Shown: positions 1-6,141 of the stretch, one piece after another
Numbering within the stretch: position 1 is the stretch's first letter
Layout: every line of letters starts with the position of its first letter
DNA from: Treponema sp.
Lineage (GTDB): Bacteria; Spirochaetota; Spirochaetia; Treponematales; Breznakiellaceae
Length of the DNA: 8,161 bases
Assembly (NCBI GenBank): GCA_031254795.1
Contig: JAIRTS010000061.1
Location: forward strand, 1-8,161
Direction: 5' to 3'
Position numbers and translations under genes: made by a program
The notes under the pieces: model-generated
Database searches by the model: none
Told to the model about the DNA's origin: nothing
What the model saw: the letters and a program-made list of their open reading frames with translations, nothing else

Positions 1-33
1 CGCCGCATTGTTCCGCGATCAAACCGCGCTCCA

Positions 34-62
34 TTGAAAAAAACGAATGGGTACGCTACACT
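34..62 (+). promoter_or_regulatory. Candidate sigma70-type promoter close to hisS
   Basis: TTGAAA at 34-39 (5 of 6 to the -35 consensus) and TACACT at 57-62 (4 of 6 to the -10) are separated by 17 bp. Transcription would start around 69, leaving only a few bases before the hisS ATG at 72. No Shine-Dalgarno-like sequence precedes that ATG, which would suit a nearly leaderless mRNA. The box match could be chance, and an upstream gene may instead run into hisS. Confidence 0.3.
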
Positions 63-71
63 TGCATCGCT

Positions 72-1397
72 ATGAATATCATTGAACCGCGTGTGTTAAA
101 AGGGTTTCGGGATTTTCCGCCGTCCGCCGAGATTGAGCGGAGAGGGATCATTGAGAAAATTGAGGCGTCTTTCAGATCGTTCGGATTCGCGCCGATTGAC
201 ACGCCCGCCCTTGAATACACCGAAATCTTGCTAGGCAAAGGCGGAGGGGAAACCGAGAAGCAGGTCTACCGGTTTACCGATAATGGAGGGCGCGACGTGG
301 CGCTCAGATTCGACCTCACCGTGCCGTTCGCGCGCTTTATCGCCGCGCGCCGCTCTGAAATTACGCTGCCCTTCAAGCGGTATCACATTGCCAAGGTATG
401 GCGCGGCGAAAACACCCAGCGGGGCAGGTACCGCGAGTTTACCCAGTGCGACGTTGATATTGTCGGCTCAAATTCCCCGGCGAGCGACTTTGAAATCCTC
501 CTCGTTATGCGAGACACGCTCAAAGCCATAGGCGCGGGAGATGTCGCCATACACCTCAACCACCGGGGGCTTTTCAACCGGTTCCTCTCGACGCTCGGTC
601 TGCTTGACAAATCCGTGGATATTCTGCGGCTGGTGGACAAATCAGCCAAGATCGGACGGGACGCGGTCGCAGAGCGCCTTGCCGGCATTGCGGGTGACAA
701 GGCGGAAAAAATTCTGCGATTTATCGAAGCGAAAGGCGATTTTGAAGATGTTCTGGCTCATCTCATTGAGCTTTCAGGCGGGCCGTCGCCCGAATCCGAG
801 CGGCTCGCGGCGCTTCAGGCGTATATGCTCCAACACGCCGCCCTCACCGGCGACTCCGGCGGCGCAAACGCCTTCACGCTTGACCCGTCCATCACGCGGG
901 GGCTGGACTATTACACCGGCGTCGTATACGAAACCTTCCTCAACGATATGCCGGAAATAGGCTCCATCTGTTCAGGCGGACGCTACGACAACCTCGCAAG
1001 CCTGTATTCCAAAGAGAACATAAGCGGGGTGGGGACGTCCATTGGGCTGGACAGGCTTATAGCCGCGCTGGAGGCGCTCGGCAGGCTGGAGCAAAGGGCT
1101 TCCTACGCCCGCATAGCCGTCGCGTGCTTAAAAGAAGCGGACGCGGGCGCGTATCAGGCTATAGCCGGGCGTTTCCGAAACGCGGGGCTTGCCTGCGAAG
1201 TCTTCTTTGCCGAGGAGAAGCTCGCCAAACAGTACATGACCGCGGAAAAAAAGGGGGCGCAATGGTTGATCATTCCGCCGCTTGACAACCCATCGCGCGG
1301 AAAATTGACGCTGCGGAATCTGACGGCGCGGGAAAACAGCGAGCCGTTGCCTATTGAAGAAGCCGTGTCGCGGCTAAAGGCGGTTTTAGGCGCGTGA
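72..1397 (+). CDS. hisS: Histidyl-tRNA synthetase (class II aminoacyl-tRNA synthetase)
   Basis: Charges tRNA-His with histidine using ATP in the cytosol. The 441-residue product has the full class II HisRS layout. The N-terminus is PRVLKGFRDFPP (6-17). An ATP/histidine-site segment RFDLTVPFAR spans 79-88. Motif 2 includes FKRYHIAKVWRGE (101-113) and GRYREFTQCDVDIVG (118-132). The HisRS signatures GLDYYTGVVYE (277-287) and SGGRYDNL (301-308) are present, and motif 3 is GVGTSIGLDRL (319-329). The anticodon-binding domain fills about 343-441, with LAKQYMTAEKKGA near 384-396. Length is normal and no catalytic motif is damaged. ATG 72 is the first start in frame; the frame is open back to the window edge, but the HisRS family start fits this ATG. 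No Shine-Dalgarno is visible. The 3' end overlaps the convergent gene by 12 bp. Identification is secure. Confidence 0.97.
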   Translation: MNIIEPRVLKGFRDFPPSAEIERRGIIEKIEASFRSFGFAPIDTPALEYTEILLGKGGGETEKQVYRFTDNGGRDVALRFDLTVPFARFIAARRSEITLPFKRYHIAKVWRGENTQRGRYREFTQCDVDIVGSNSPASDFEILLVMRDTLKAIGAGDVAIHLNHRGLFNRFLSTLGLLDKSVDILRLVDKSAKIGRDAVAERLAGIAGDKAEKILRFIEAKGDFEDVLAHLIELSGGPSPESERLAALQAYMLQHAALTGDSGGANAFTLDPSITRGLDYYTGVVYETFLNDMPEIGSICSGGRYDNLASLYSKENISGVGTSIGLDRLIAALEALGRLEQRASYARIAVACLKEADAGAYQAIAGRFRNAGLACEVFFAEEKLAKQYMTAEKKGAQWLIIPPLDNPSRGKLTLRNLTARENSEPLPIEEAVSRLKAVLGA

Positions 1398-2075
1398 GTA
1401 CACCCACGCCTTTCCTTGCTTCCCGATCCGCGCGATAGCATTCAATTTGGTCAATACAAACACGGTTTTTTGCGCAAGCGGACGCCTGACGCCGGCGCGA
1501 AGCGCCAAATCCGCGGCCGTCCACCGCTCGTCCGGTTCAAAGGGCGCGAACTGCAAGTAGTCCGCTTTTTCCCGCAGCACAATGGACGAATGGCGGGCGA
1601 GAAGCCGTCTGTCCGCAACGCGTACGCCCTTGCGCCGCCATGACCCCAGCCCGTCATCGATCCGCGTCTCGGCTATGTCAACAAAGGCAAGCTCTATGCA
1701 AACATTGTCCATGGCCGCGATTTCCCAACCATAGACCAGCGCCTTGAACAAATTCCATTTGCAACCCGCAGCCGGACTTTTCCGTACGCGGATGAGGGCG
1801 CCGTCTTCCTTAAAAAGCTCTATGCGCTTATGCAGAGCGATAGGATGAATGACGCGGATTTTATATTCGCGTGAAAGGTTTTGCAGCTTTTCTTTGAGCG
1901 GAGCGAAACTGCCTGTTTGAACCTCGATTATTTCGCCCGCGCTGGTGACGCCGTCGCAGATATAACTTTTCGCGCAACCCCCGCTTCCGCCGCACCTGAC
2001 GACGGCTTCGATTTTTCCGTCAATTCCCGCGCACTGAATTTTAAGCGCGCTATGAAGGGCGCTTTCTCTTTCCAT
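1386..2075 (-). CDS. Unknown protein: possible PD-(D/E)XK-like domain plus winged helix
   Basis: I do not recognise this 229-residue protein as a named family. Residues about 1-100 look like a small nuclease fold: D41 lies ten residues before E51 in GEIIEVQTGSF (48-58), followed by a KEKL helix (61-64) and a strand YKIRVIHPI (71-79). This resembles the D...(E)-x-K core of PD-(D/E)XK enzymes, but with Q53 where lysine is usual. Cysteines C28, C34 and C40 lie just before it. Residues about 183-228 read as a winged helix (WTAADLALRAG, then LTKLNAIARIGKQGKAWVY), so DNA binding is possible. These are fold-level inferences. ATG 2075 has only a weak GGGA upstream. The gene diverges from rsmH across an AT-rich region and converges on hisS with a 12-bp overlap. 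Coding quality is good throughout, so it is a real gene. Confidence 0.85.
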   Translation of the reverse strand: MERESALHSALKIQCAGIDGKIEAVVRCGGSGGCAKSYICDGVTSAGEIIEVQTGSFAPLKEKLQNLSREYKIRVIHPIALHKRIELFKEDGALIRVRKSPAAGCKWNLFKALVYGWEIAAMDNVCIELAFVDIAETRIDDGLGSWRRKGVRVADRRLLARHSSIVLREKADYLQFAPFEPDERWTAADLALRAGVRRPLAQKTVFVLTKLNAIARIGKQGKAWVYSRA

Positions 2076-2118
2076 AAATCCCGTTCCATCTCTTTTTTTT
2101 CGCGTCTCTTAACGCATG

Positions 2119-2160
2119 TATAGCATAATTATATAAATAATTAAGAATTATACAGCATAA
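2119..2160. promoter_or_regulatory. AT-rich divergent control region with a spaced direct repeat
   Basis: The 143-bp gap between the divergent starts (2076-2218) is very AT-rich against GC-rich neighbours. It contains TATAGCATAA at 2119-2128 and TACAGCATAA at 2151-2160, a 9-of-10 direct repeat spaced 32 bp apart, about three helical turns. Between them lies an AT-rich dyad (ATAATTA/TAATTA). The arrangement would suit a dimeric regulator or a bendable operator. The minus-strand gene must take its promoter from here too; an extended -10-like TGCTATAC lies on the minus strand near 2119-2126, but I see no convincing -35. No mraZ gene or recognisable MraZ box is present. Confidence 0.3.
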
Positions 2161-2174
2161 GACAACAAACATTA

Positions 2175-2202
2175 TTGACATTATCGCTTAGTGAATTACA
2201 AT
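2175..2202 (+). promoter_or_regulatory. Sigma70-type promoter of the rsmH-ftsW operon
   Basis: A perfect TTGACA -35 box (2175-2180) and TACAAT (2197-2202, 5 of 6) are separated by 16 bp, in the right place and direction for rsmH. The expected start near 2209 gives a leader of only about 10 nt before ATG 2219. This is the best promoter in the window. No second promoter is obvious between the operon's genes. Confidence 0.6.
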
Positions 2203-2218
2203 TTATATACGGATTTTT

Positions 2219-3124
2219 ATGAACGTTATCCATACGCCGGTCTTGCTGGAAGAAACGTTGTCGCTCCTCGCCCCCCGTTCAGGCGGGGAAGTGATGTGCG
2301 ACGCGACGCTTGGGGAAGCTGGTCATGCCGAAGCCTTTCTGGAGCGTTTTCCTGATTTACAGATTATCGGAATTGACGCGGATAAGTCAATACAGGAAAC
2401 AGCGAAGAAACGGCTTGAACGGTTTGGCGCGCGGGCGCGGTTTTATCACGGCAGATCAGAGGATTTTCTCGCCCGCGCCGCGCCGGCGCGAATCGCGGAG
2501 TTTGGGATTGAAAAGTTCGACACGGTGTTCATTGATTTGGGCGTGAGCCTTTACCATTACGTACAATCAGGGCGGGGCTTCAGTTTTGCAAAGGATGAGC
2601 CGCTTGATATGCGCGTCAACCCTTCGGAAGGAGAAACTGCGGCGGACATCATAGCGCGGCTGCCGGAAAAGGAGTTGGCGGACTTGTTGTACAACAATGC
2701 GGAGGAGCGGTATTCGCGGCGAATAGCCCGCGCCATTGTTGAAGAGCGGGCGCGCTCGCCAATCACGAGGTCGAAGCGGCTTGCGGACATTGTGGCGCGT
2801 TCGGCGCCGCCCCAATACCGGCGTCGCGCGGCGCATCCGGCGACAAAGACGTTTCAGGCGCTGAGGATCGAGGTGAATGGCGAGCTTTCGGGCTTGCGCC
2901 CCCTGCTGGAATCGGCGTGGGGCGCGTTGCGGAACAGAGGGCGGCTGGGGGTCATCTCCTTCCACTCGCTGGAATCGAGAGTGGTCAAGGCTTATTTCAG
3001 AGAACTGGCGAAAGACGGGTCAGGACGGCTTGTCACCAAAAAAGCGGTCGCCCCGCATTTGGAAGAAATACGGATGAACGCCCCCTCGCGGAGCGCTCTG
3101 TTACGGGTCGTTGAGAAAATTTGA
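2219..3124 (+). CDS. rsmH: 16S rRNA (cytosine(1402)-N4)-methyltransferase RsmH
   Basis: Methylates N4 of C1402 in the decoding centre of 16S rRNA with S-adenosylmethionine; also known as MraW, the usual early gene of the dcw cluster. The 301-residue product has HTPVLLEE (5-12), the SAM-binding motif DATLGEAGH (28-36), GIDAD (51-55), IDLGVSLYHY with RGFSF and EPLDMR (about 105-132), HPATKTFQALRIEVN, GVISFHSLE and the C-terminal RMNAPSRSALLR. Most relatives have GGH where this has EAGH, and NPRSRSAKLR where this has NAPSRSALLR; neither looks disabling. ATG 2219 has a weak GGA five bases upstream and lies about 10 nt after the predicted transcription start. It is the first gene of the operon, 12 bp ahead of ftsL. 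No mraZ precedes it here. Confidence 0.96.
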   Translation: MNVIHTPVLLEETLSLLAPRSGGEVMCDATLGEAGHAEAFLERFPDLQIIGIDADKSIQETAKKRLERFGARARFYHGRSEDFLARAAPARIAEFGIEKFDTVFIDLGVSLYHYVQSGRGFSFAKDEPLDMRVNPSEGETAADIIARLPEKELADLLYNNAEERYSRRIARAIVEERARSPITRSKRLADIVARSAPPQYRRRAAHPATKTFQALRIEVNGELSGLRPLLESAWGALRNRGRLGVISFHSLESRVVKAYFRELAKDGSGRLVTKKAVAPHLEEIRMNAPSRSALLRVVEKI

Positions 3125-3132
3125 AAAGGAGA
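3125..3132 (+). promoter_or_regulatory. Strong ribosome binding site of ftsL
   Basis: AAAGGAGA starts one base after the rsmH stop and lies four bases before GTG 3137. It decides the GTG start of the small ftsL gene. Confidence 0.75.
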
Positions 3133-3136
3133 AACT

Positions 3137-3418
3137 GTGAAATTCAAAATCTTGGCGTTTTGCTTTATTATTACGATTCCCCTGTTTTTTGCGGCTGTAG
3201 TGTGGCAGGCAAACCGGTACGACTCGGTTGATAAAGAAATAAATCAGCTTGAAGAAGATCAGGAGCAGTGGGTTAACGCGTCAAAACGCCTTGTCGCGGG
3301 CGGCGCGTCTTATATGTCTGCGGAAAGAATCGAAATGGCGGCGGAGCGCATGAATCTGGAAAAAATTCCGCCCGAAAATATCATCCAGGTGCAGATATAT
3401 CAGGAAAACGACCGGTGA
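3137..3418 (+). CDS. ftsL: FtsL-like divisome protein
   Basis: A 93-residue bitopic membrane protein. It has a short basic N-terminus (MKFK), one membrane segment at about 5-24, then a charged heptad-like stretch at about 29-50 (VDKEINQLEEDQEQW) and a C-terminal helix SAERIEMAAERMNLEKIPP (61-79) ending in a strand IIQVQIY. That order, size and position after rsmH are those of FtsL, which pairs with FtsB and FtsQ/DivIB and helps activate FtsW-FtsI at the septum. FtsL sequences diverge strongly, so the call rests on architecture and context more than on identity. The start is GTG 3137 behind a strong ribosome site. Its stop overlaps the murF start as GTGA (3415-3418), which implies translational coupling. 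No FtsI gene follows, unlike the textbook cluster. Confidence 0.82.
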   Translation: MKFKILAFCFIITIPLFFAAVVWQANRYDSVDKEINQLEEDQEQWVNASKRLVAGGASYMSAERIEMAAERMNLEKIPPENIIQVQIYQENDR

Positions 3419-4842
3419 AACTCATGACCTTCAGCGAGTTGCGCGCGGCGTTGCCGGATGCTATGGCAATCGGGACAACGCCGAAAGCGGCGCTGGAAGC
3501 GGACGCGGGTTTTTCATCGGTGTGCATCGACTCGCGAGTCTGCAGGCCAGGCGCTCTGTTCGTGTGCCTCGCCGGAACGGCGCGGGACGGGCATCAGTAC
3601 GCGGAAGCGGCTTTCAAAGCCGGCGCGGTCGCGGCTCTTGTTGAAAAAGGGAAGCTCTCAGGCGGGATGTCCGGCTTGGAAGCCGTCGCCCGGCAATACG
3701 GGGCGATTCTCTTTGCGGTGGACAGCACGTTGCGCGCCTTACAGGACGCGGCGAAGGCGTACCTTGAGCAATTTCCCGGTTTGCTCAAAATCGGCGTCAC
3801 CGGCTCTTCCGGCAAAACAACCGTCAAGGAAATTGCCGGCGCGATCCTCTCACGTGAAAAGAAAGTTGTGATGAACAAGGGCAACCTCAATTCGGAGACC
3901 GGTCTTCCGCTTTCGGTGTTTGAAGTGAGAGATGGAGATGAGGTCGGCGTTTTTGAGATGGGCATGAACCGCAGGGGAGAAATCCGCGAGTTGAGCCGCA
4001 TACTCAAACCGCATGTCGCGCTCGTCACCAACATAGGCGAGGCGCATATCGGCATGCTGGGTTCTCTGGAAGCCATAGCCGCTGAAAAAAAAGCCATTTT
4101 CTCCGAATTCACCGGCAAAGAAACCGCGCTCATCCCCGCTTCCGACGCGTTCCGTGATTTTCTTGCCCATGAAGTCAATGGAAAAGTAGTGTTTTACGAG
4201 ACCATGCGTCCTGCGACCGATTTGGGGCTTGACGGCGTGGAGCTTGAGCTTGACGGAGAGCGCGTCCGCTTTCCCCTGCCCGGAGCGTACAATCTGAAAA
4301 ACGCGCTCGCCGCCATCGCCATCGCCCAAGAAGTGCGCGTAGCCACTTCAGAAGCGCGCGCAGCCACTTCTTCCATAAAAAAGGGGCTTGAGTCTGTCCA
4401 ACCTCTTTTTGGCAGAAGCGAAATCATTCGGGGGCGCGTCACCATTATTCAGGACTGCTACAACGCGAATCCATCTTCAATGGCGGCGGCCATTGAGTTT
4501 TGCGACAGCGTCGCGTGGAGCGGCAGGCGCATTTATGTCATCGGCTCGATGCTGGAATTGGGCGCCTATTCCGAAACCGCTCATGCACGGATAGGGCGTT
4601 TGCTCTCAGGCTCTCGGGCTGATTTTGTGTACCTTTTCGGCGCGGAAACCCGGGCAGCGGCCGATATTCTCGAAAAAAGTGAAAAACCGGCGAAGAAACC
4701 TTTCTTTTTTACTGAAAATATGGCAGAATTAATAGACGCGGTGGCGCAGGACGTACGAGAAGGTGATCTGGCTCTGCTTAAAGGCTCGCGTAGCTGCGCG
4801 CTGGAGCGGCTTACAGCGGCGTTGACTGTGGACGGAGAATAA
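3415..4842 (+). CDS. murF: UDP-MurNAc-tripeptide--D-Ala-D-Ala ligase MurF
   Basis: Adds D-Ala-D-Ala to UDP-MurNAc-tripeptide with ATP, the last cytoplasmic ligase step of peptidoglycan precursor synthesis. Of 475 residues, the N-terminal substrate domain (about 1-115) holds SSVCIDSRVCRPGALFVCL. The central ATPase domain has the P-loop GVTGSSGKTT (127-136), NLNSETGLP (157-165), EMGMNRRGEI (181-190), TNIGEAHIG (205-213) and EKKAIF (224-229). The C-terminal domain has DCYNANPSSM (347-356), GSMLELG and KGSRSCALE (456-464). All expected motifs are intact. The start is GTG 3415, with AGGA nine bases upstream; ATG 3424 is a possible alternative, but the GTG gives the 4-bp overlap with ftsL. An in-frame 7-residue tandem duplication occupies E306-S319. 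A 219-bp spacer of unusual origin separates it from mraY. Confidence 0.96.
   Translation: MKLMTFSELRAALPDAMAIGTTPKAALEADAGFSSVCIDSRVCRPGALFVCLAGTARDGHQYAEAAFKAGAVAALVEKGKLSGGMSGLEAVARQYGAILFAVDSTLRALQDAAKAYLEQFPGLLKIGVTGSSGKTTVKEIAGAILSREKKVVMNKGNLNSETGLPLSVFEVRDGDEVGVFEMGMNRRGEIRELSRILKPHVALVTNIGEAHIGMLGSLEAIAAEKKAIFSEFTGKETALIPASDAFRDFLAHEVNGKVVFYETMRPATDLGLDGVELELDGERVRFPLPGAYNLKNALAAIAIAQEVRVATSEARAATSSIKKGLESVQPLFGRSEIIRGRVTIIQDCYNANPSSMAAAIEFCDSVAWSGRRIYVIGSMLELGAYSETAHARIGRLLSGSRADFVYLFGAETRAAADILEKSEKPAKKPFFFTENMAELIDAVAQDVREGDLALLKGSRSCALERLTAALTVDGE
4330..4371 (+). repeat. In-frame 21-bp tandem duplication inside murF
   Basis: Two adjacent 21-bp units (4330-4350 and 4351-4371) match at 18 of 21 positions and encode EVRVATS followed by EARAATS. 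Each unit begins GAAG and ends near CCACTTC, so the first copy can also fold on itself (GAAGTG/CACTTC). The duplication lies between the conserved helix of PGAYNLKNALAAIAIA and the linker before the C-terminal domain. This is a variable region in MurF, so the insertion is probably tolerated. Confidence 0.85.
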
Positions 4843-5045
4843 ACCTCCCTCCGGCGCAAACCAAGGTTGCGTACAAACGACTTCGTGGCGGGGCATCCTG
4901 TCCGCGCCGCATTATGGACGAGGCGCTCTGAATCTCCGGTTCGTTCTGTCCGAAAGTCATGTAATCGCGGGGTCGCCGCCATTTTTTGTTGACGGCGCTG
5001 ATTGTAACCGCCCCTTGGGGCGGAGAATTAGCCTCCGTTGCGAAC
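4833..5045. repeat. murF-mraY spacer bounded by diverged direct repeats
   Basis: The segments 4833-4861 and 5021-5045 align as direct repeats. Both start CGGAGAAT, share CCTCC and end in GC-A/G-AAC; the left copy has an extra CTCC and a few transitions. The left copy contains the murF stop codon. The roughly 160 bp between them have no supported gene, no good promoter, and the hairpin at 5008-5023. An inserted or duplicated module with repeated ends is the simplest reading, and it may be a dispersed genomic repeat. Minus-strand frames run open through it, but they overlap murF codons and lack a ribosome site. Confidence 0.5.
5008..5023 (+). other. GC hairpin with CUUG tetraloop ahead of mraY
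   Basis: CCGCCC-CTTG-GGGCGG is a perfect inverted repeat. As RNA it gives a six-bp all-GC stem closed by the stable CUUG tetraloop. There is no following U-tract (AGAATTAG follows), so it is not a classic terminator. Pausing or mRNA stabilisation between murF and mraY is possible. It abuts the right-hand direct repeat of the spacer. Confidence 0.5.
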
Positions 5046-5061
5046 AATGTAAGGAACAAGT

Positions 5062-6141
5062 ATGTTTTTAGAATTTTTATATCCGCTTGTAAAATATTTC
5101 ACGCCTTTTAATGTGTTTCAATACCTCTCCTTTCGGGCTGCTTATGCGGCGCTGACCACCTTGCTTATCTGTTACATGGCGGGTCCCCACATCATTAAGG
5201 CGCTTAAACAACTGAACGTGGGGCAGACGATCCGTTCGGACGGTCCCGAAACGCACCTCAAGAAAGCTGGAACTCCGACCATGGGGGGCGTTCTCATTAT
5301 TTTTTCCATGATCATTTCCACCTTGCTTTGGCAGGATTTCAAGAACCCGCATATTTGGATCATTAGCGGCTCCTTCGCCGCGCTGGGATTTATCGGGTTT
5401 CTGGACGACTACCTTAAAGTGACCAAACATAATTCGGACGGGCTTTCAGCGCGGGCGAAACTGGCCGGACAGTTCGCCGTCGCCATTGCCGTGACGCTCA
5501 TCCTCTATTTCTCAAGAAATGAGAAGACCACGCTCCTATACCTTCCATTTTTCAAAAACCCCGTGTGCGATCTGGGCGTGTTGTGGATACCCTTCGCCGT
5601 GTTGCTCATTGTAGGCGAATCCAACGCGGTGAACCTCACGGATGGACTTGACGGGCTCGCGGCGGGCTTGCTTTTGCTGGTCTTCATCGCGCTGGCGCTG
5701 CTCTCGTACCTTTCAGGACGCGCCGATTACTCGGCGTATCTGGGCATACCGTTTATACAGGGCGCGGGCGATGTCACGGTTTTTTGCCTCGCGGCCGTAG
5801 GCGCGTGCGTAGGCTTCCTGTGGTTCAACGCCCACCCCGCGGAAGTGTTCATGGGCGATGTTGGGGCGCTTTCCCTGGGCGGCGTCATCGCGGTCATTTC
5901 CCTTCTTATAAAGAAAGAAGTGTTGGCGCTTATCATAGGAGGGGTGTTTGTTTTGGAAGCGGCGTCCGTCATCCTACAGGTGCTGTCCTGTAAAATCATA
6001 AAAAAGCGCATATTTCTCATGGCTCCCATTCATCACCATTTTGAAAAATCCGGTTGGGACGAGACAAAGGTCGTCATACGGTTCTGGATACTAGGCGCTT
6101 TGTTCGCCATAATAGCGCTTTCTACGTTGAAAATACAATGA
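5062..6141 (+). CDS. mraY: Phospho-N-acetylmuramoyl-pentapeptide transferase MraY
   Basis: Integral membrane enzyme that transfers phospho-MurNAc-pentapeptide from UDP to undecaprenyl phosphate, making lipid I on the inner face of the cytoplasmic membrane. At 359 residues it has the family's usual length and about ten hydrophobic segments. Diagnostic motifs are THLKKAGTPTMGGV (64-77), FLDDYLK with the Mg-binding DD at 115-116, NLTDGLDGLAAG (191-202), HPAEVFMGDVGALSLGG (258-274) and APIHHHFEKSGW (321-332). All catalytic positions I can check are present. ATG 5062 is preceded by AAGGAA five bases upstream. It follows murF after an unusual spacer, and its TGA overlaps the ftsW start as ATGA at 6138-6141. 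It uses the product of MurF and feeds the lipid II later used by FtsW. Confidence 0.97.
   Translation: MFLEFLYPLVKYFTPFNVFQYLSFRAAYAALTTLLICYMAGPHIIKALKQLNVGQTIRSDGPETHLKKAGTPTMGGVLIIFSMIISTLLWQDFKNPHIWIISGSFAALGFIGFLDDYLKVTKHNSDGLSARAKLAGQFAVAIAVTLILYFSRNEKTTLLYLPFFKNPVCDLGVLWIPFAVLLIVGESNAVNLTDGLDGLAAGLLLLVFIALALLSYLSGRADYSAYLGIPFIQGAGDVTVFCLAAVGACVGFLWFNAHPAEVFMGDVGALSLGGVIAVISLLIKKEVLALIIGGVFVLEAASVILQVLSCKIIKKRIFLMAPIHHHFEKSGWDETKVVIRFWILGALFAIIALSTLKIQ

Noticed and set aside
1..75. Possible C-terminus of an upstream gene: frame 1 is open to TGA 73-75 (ATGA overlap with hisS), frame 2 is open to TGA 35-37
   Set aside because: Two competing frames, both very short and without recognisable sequence. 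Neither can be supported from the window alone.
4989..5008. TTGACG near 4989 as a promoter for mraY
   Set aside because: No -10-like hexamer at 15-19 bp spacing; only GC-rich sequence follows.
4811..5059. 82-residue minus-strand open frame across the murF-mraY spacer (with a second one at 4581-4982)
   Set aside because: Overlaps murF codons antisense, no ribosome site and no recognisable domain. Better explained as a by-product of a GC-rich repeated spacer.
6054..6137. Upstream in-frame ATG that would lengthen FtsW by 28 residues
   Set aside because: It overlaps the mraY 3' end by 88 bp, adds a non-family tail, and has no better ribosome site. The ATGA overlap at 6138 matches the coupling seen at ftsL-murF.
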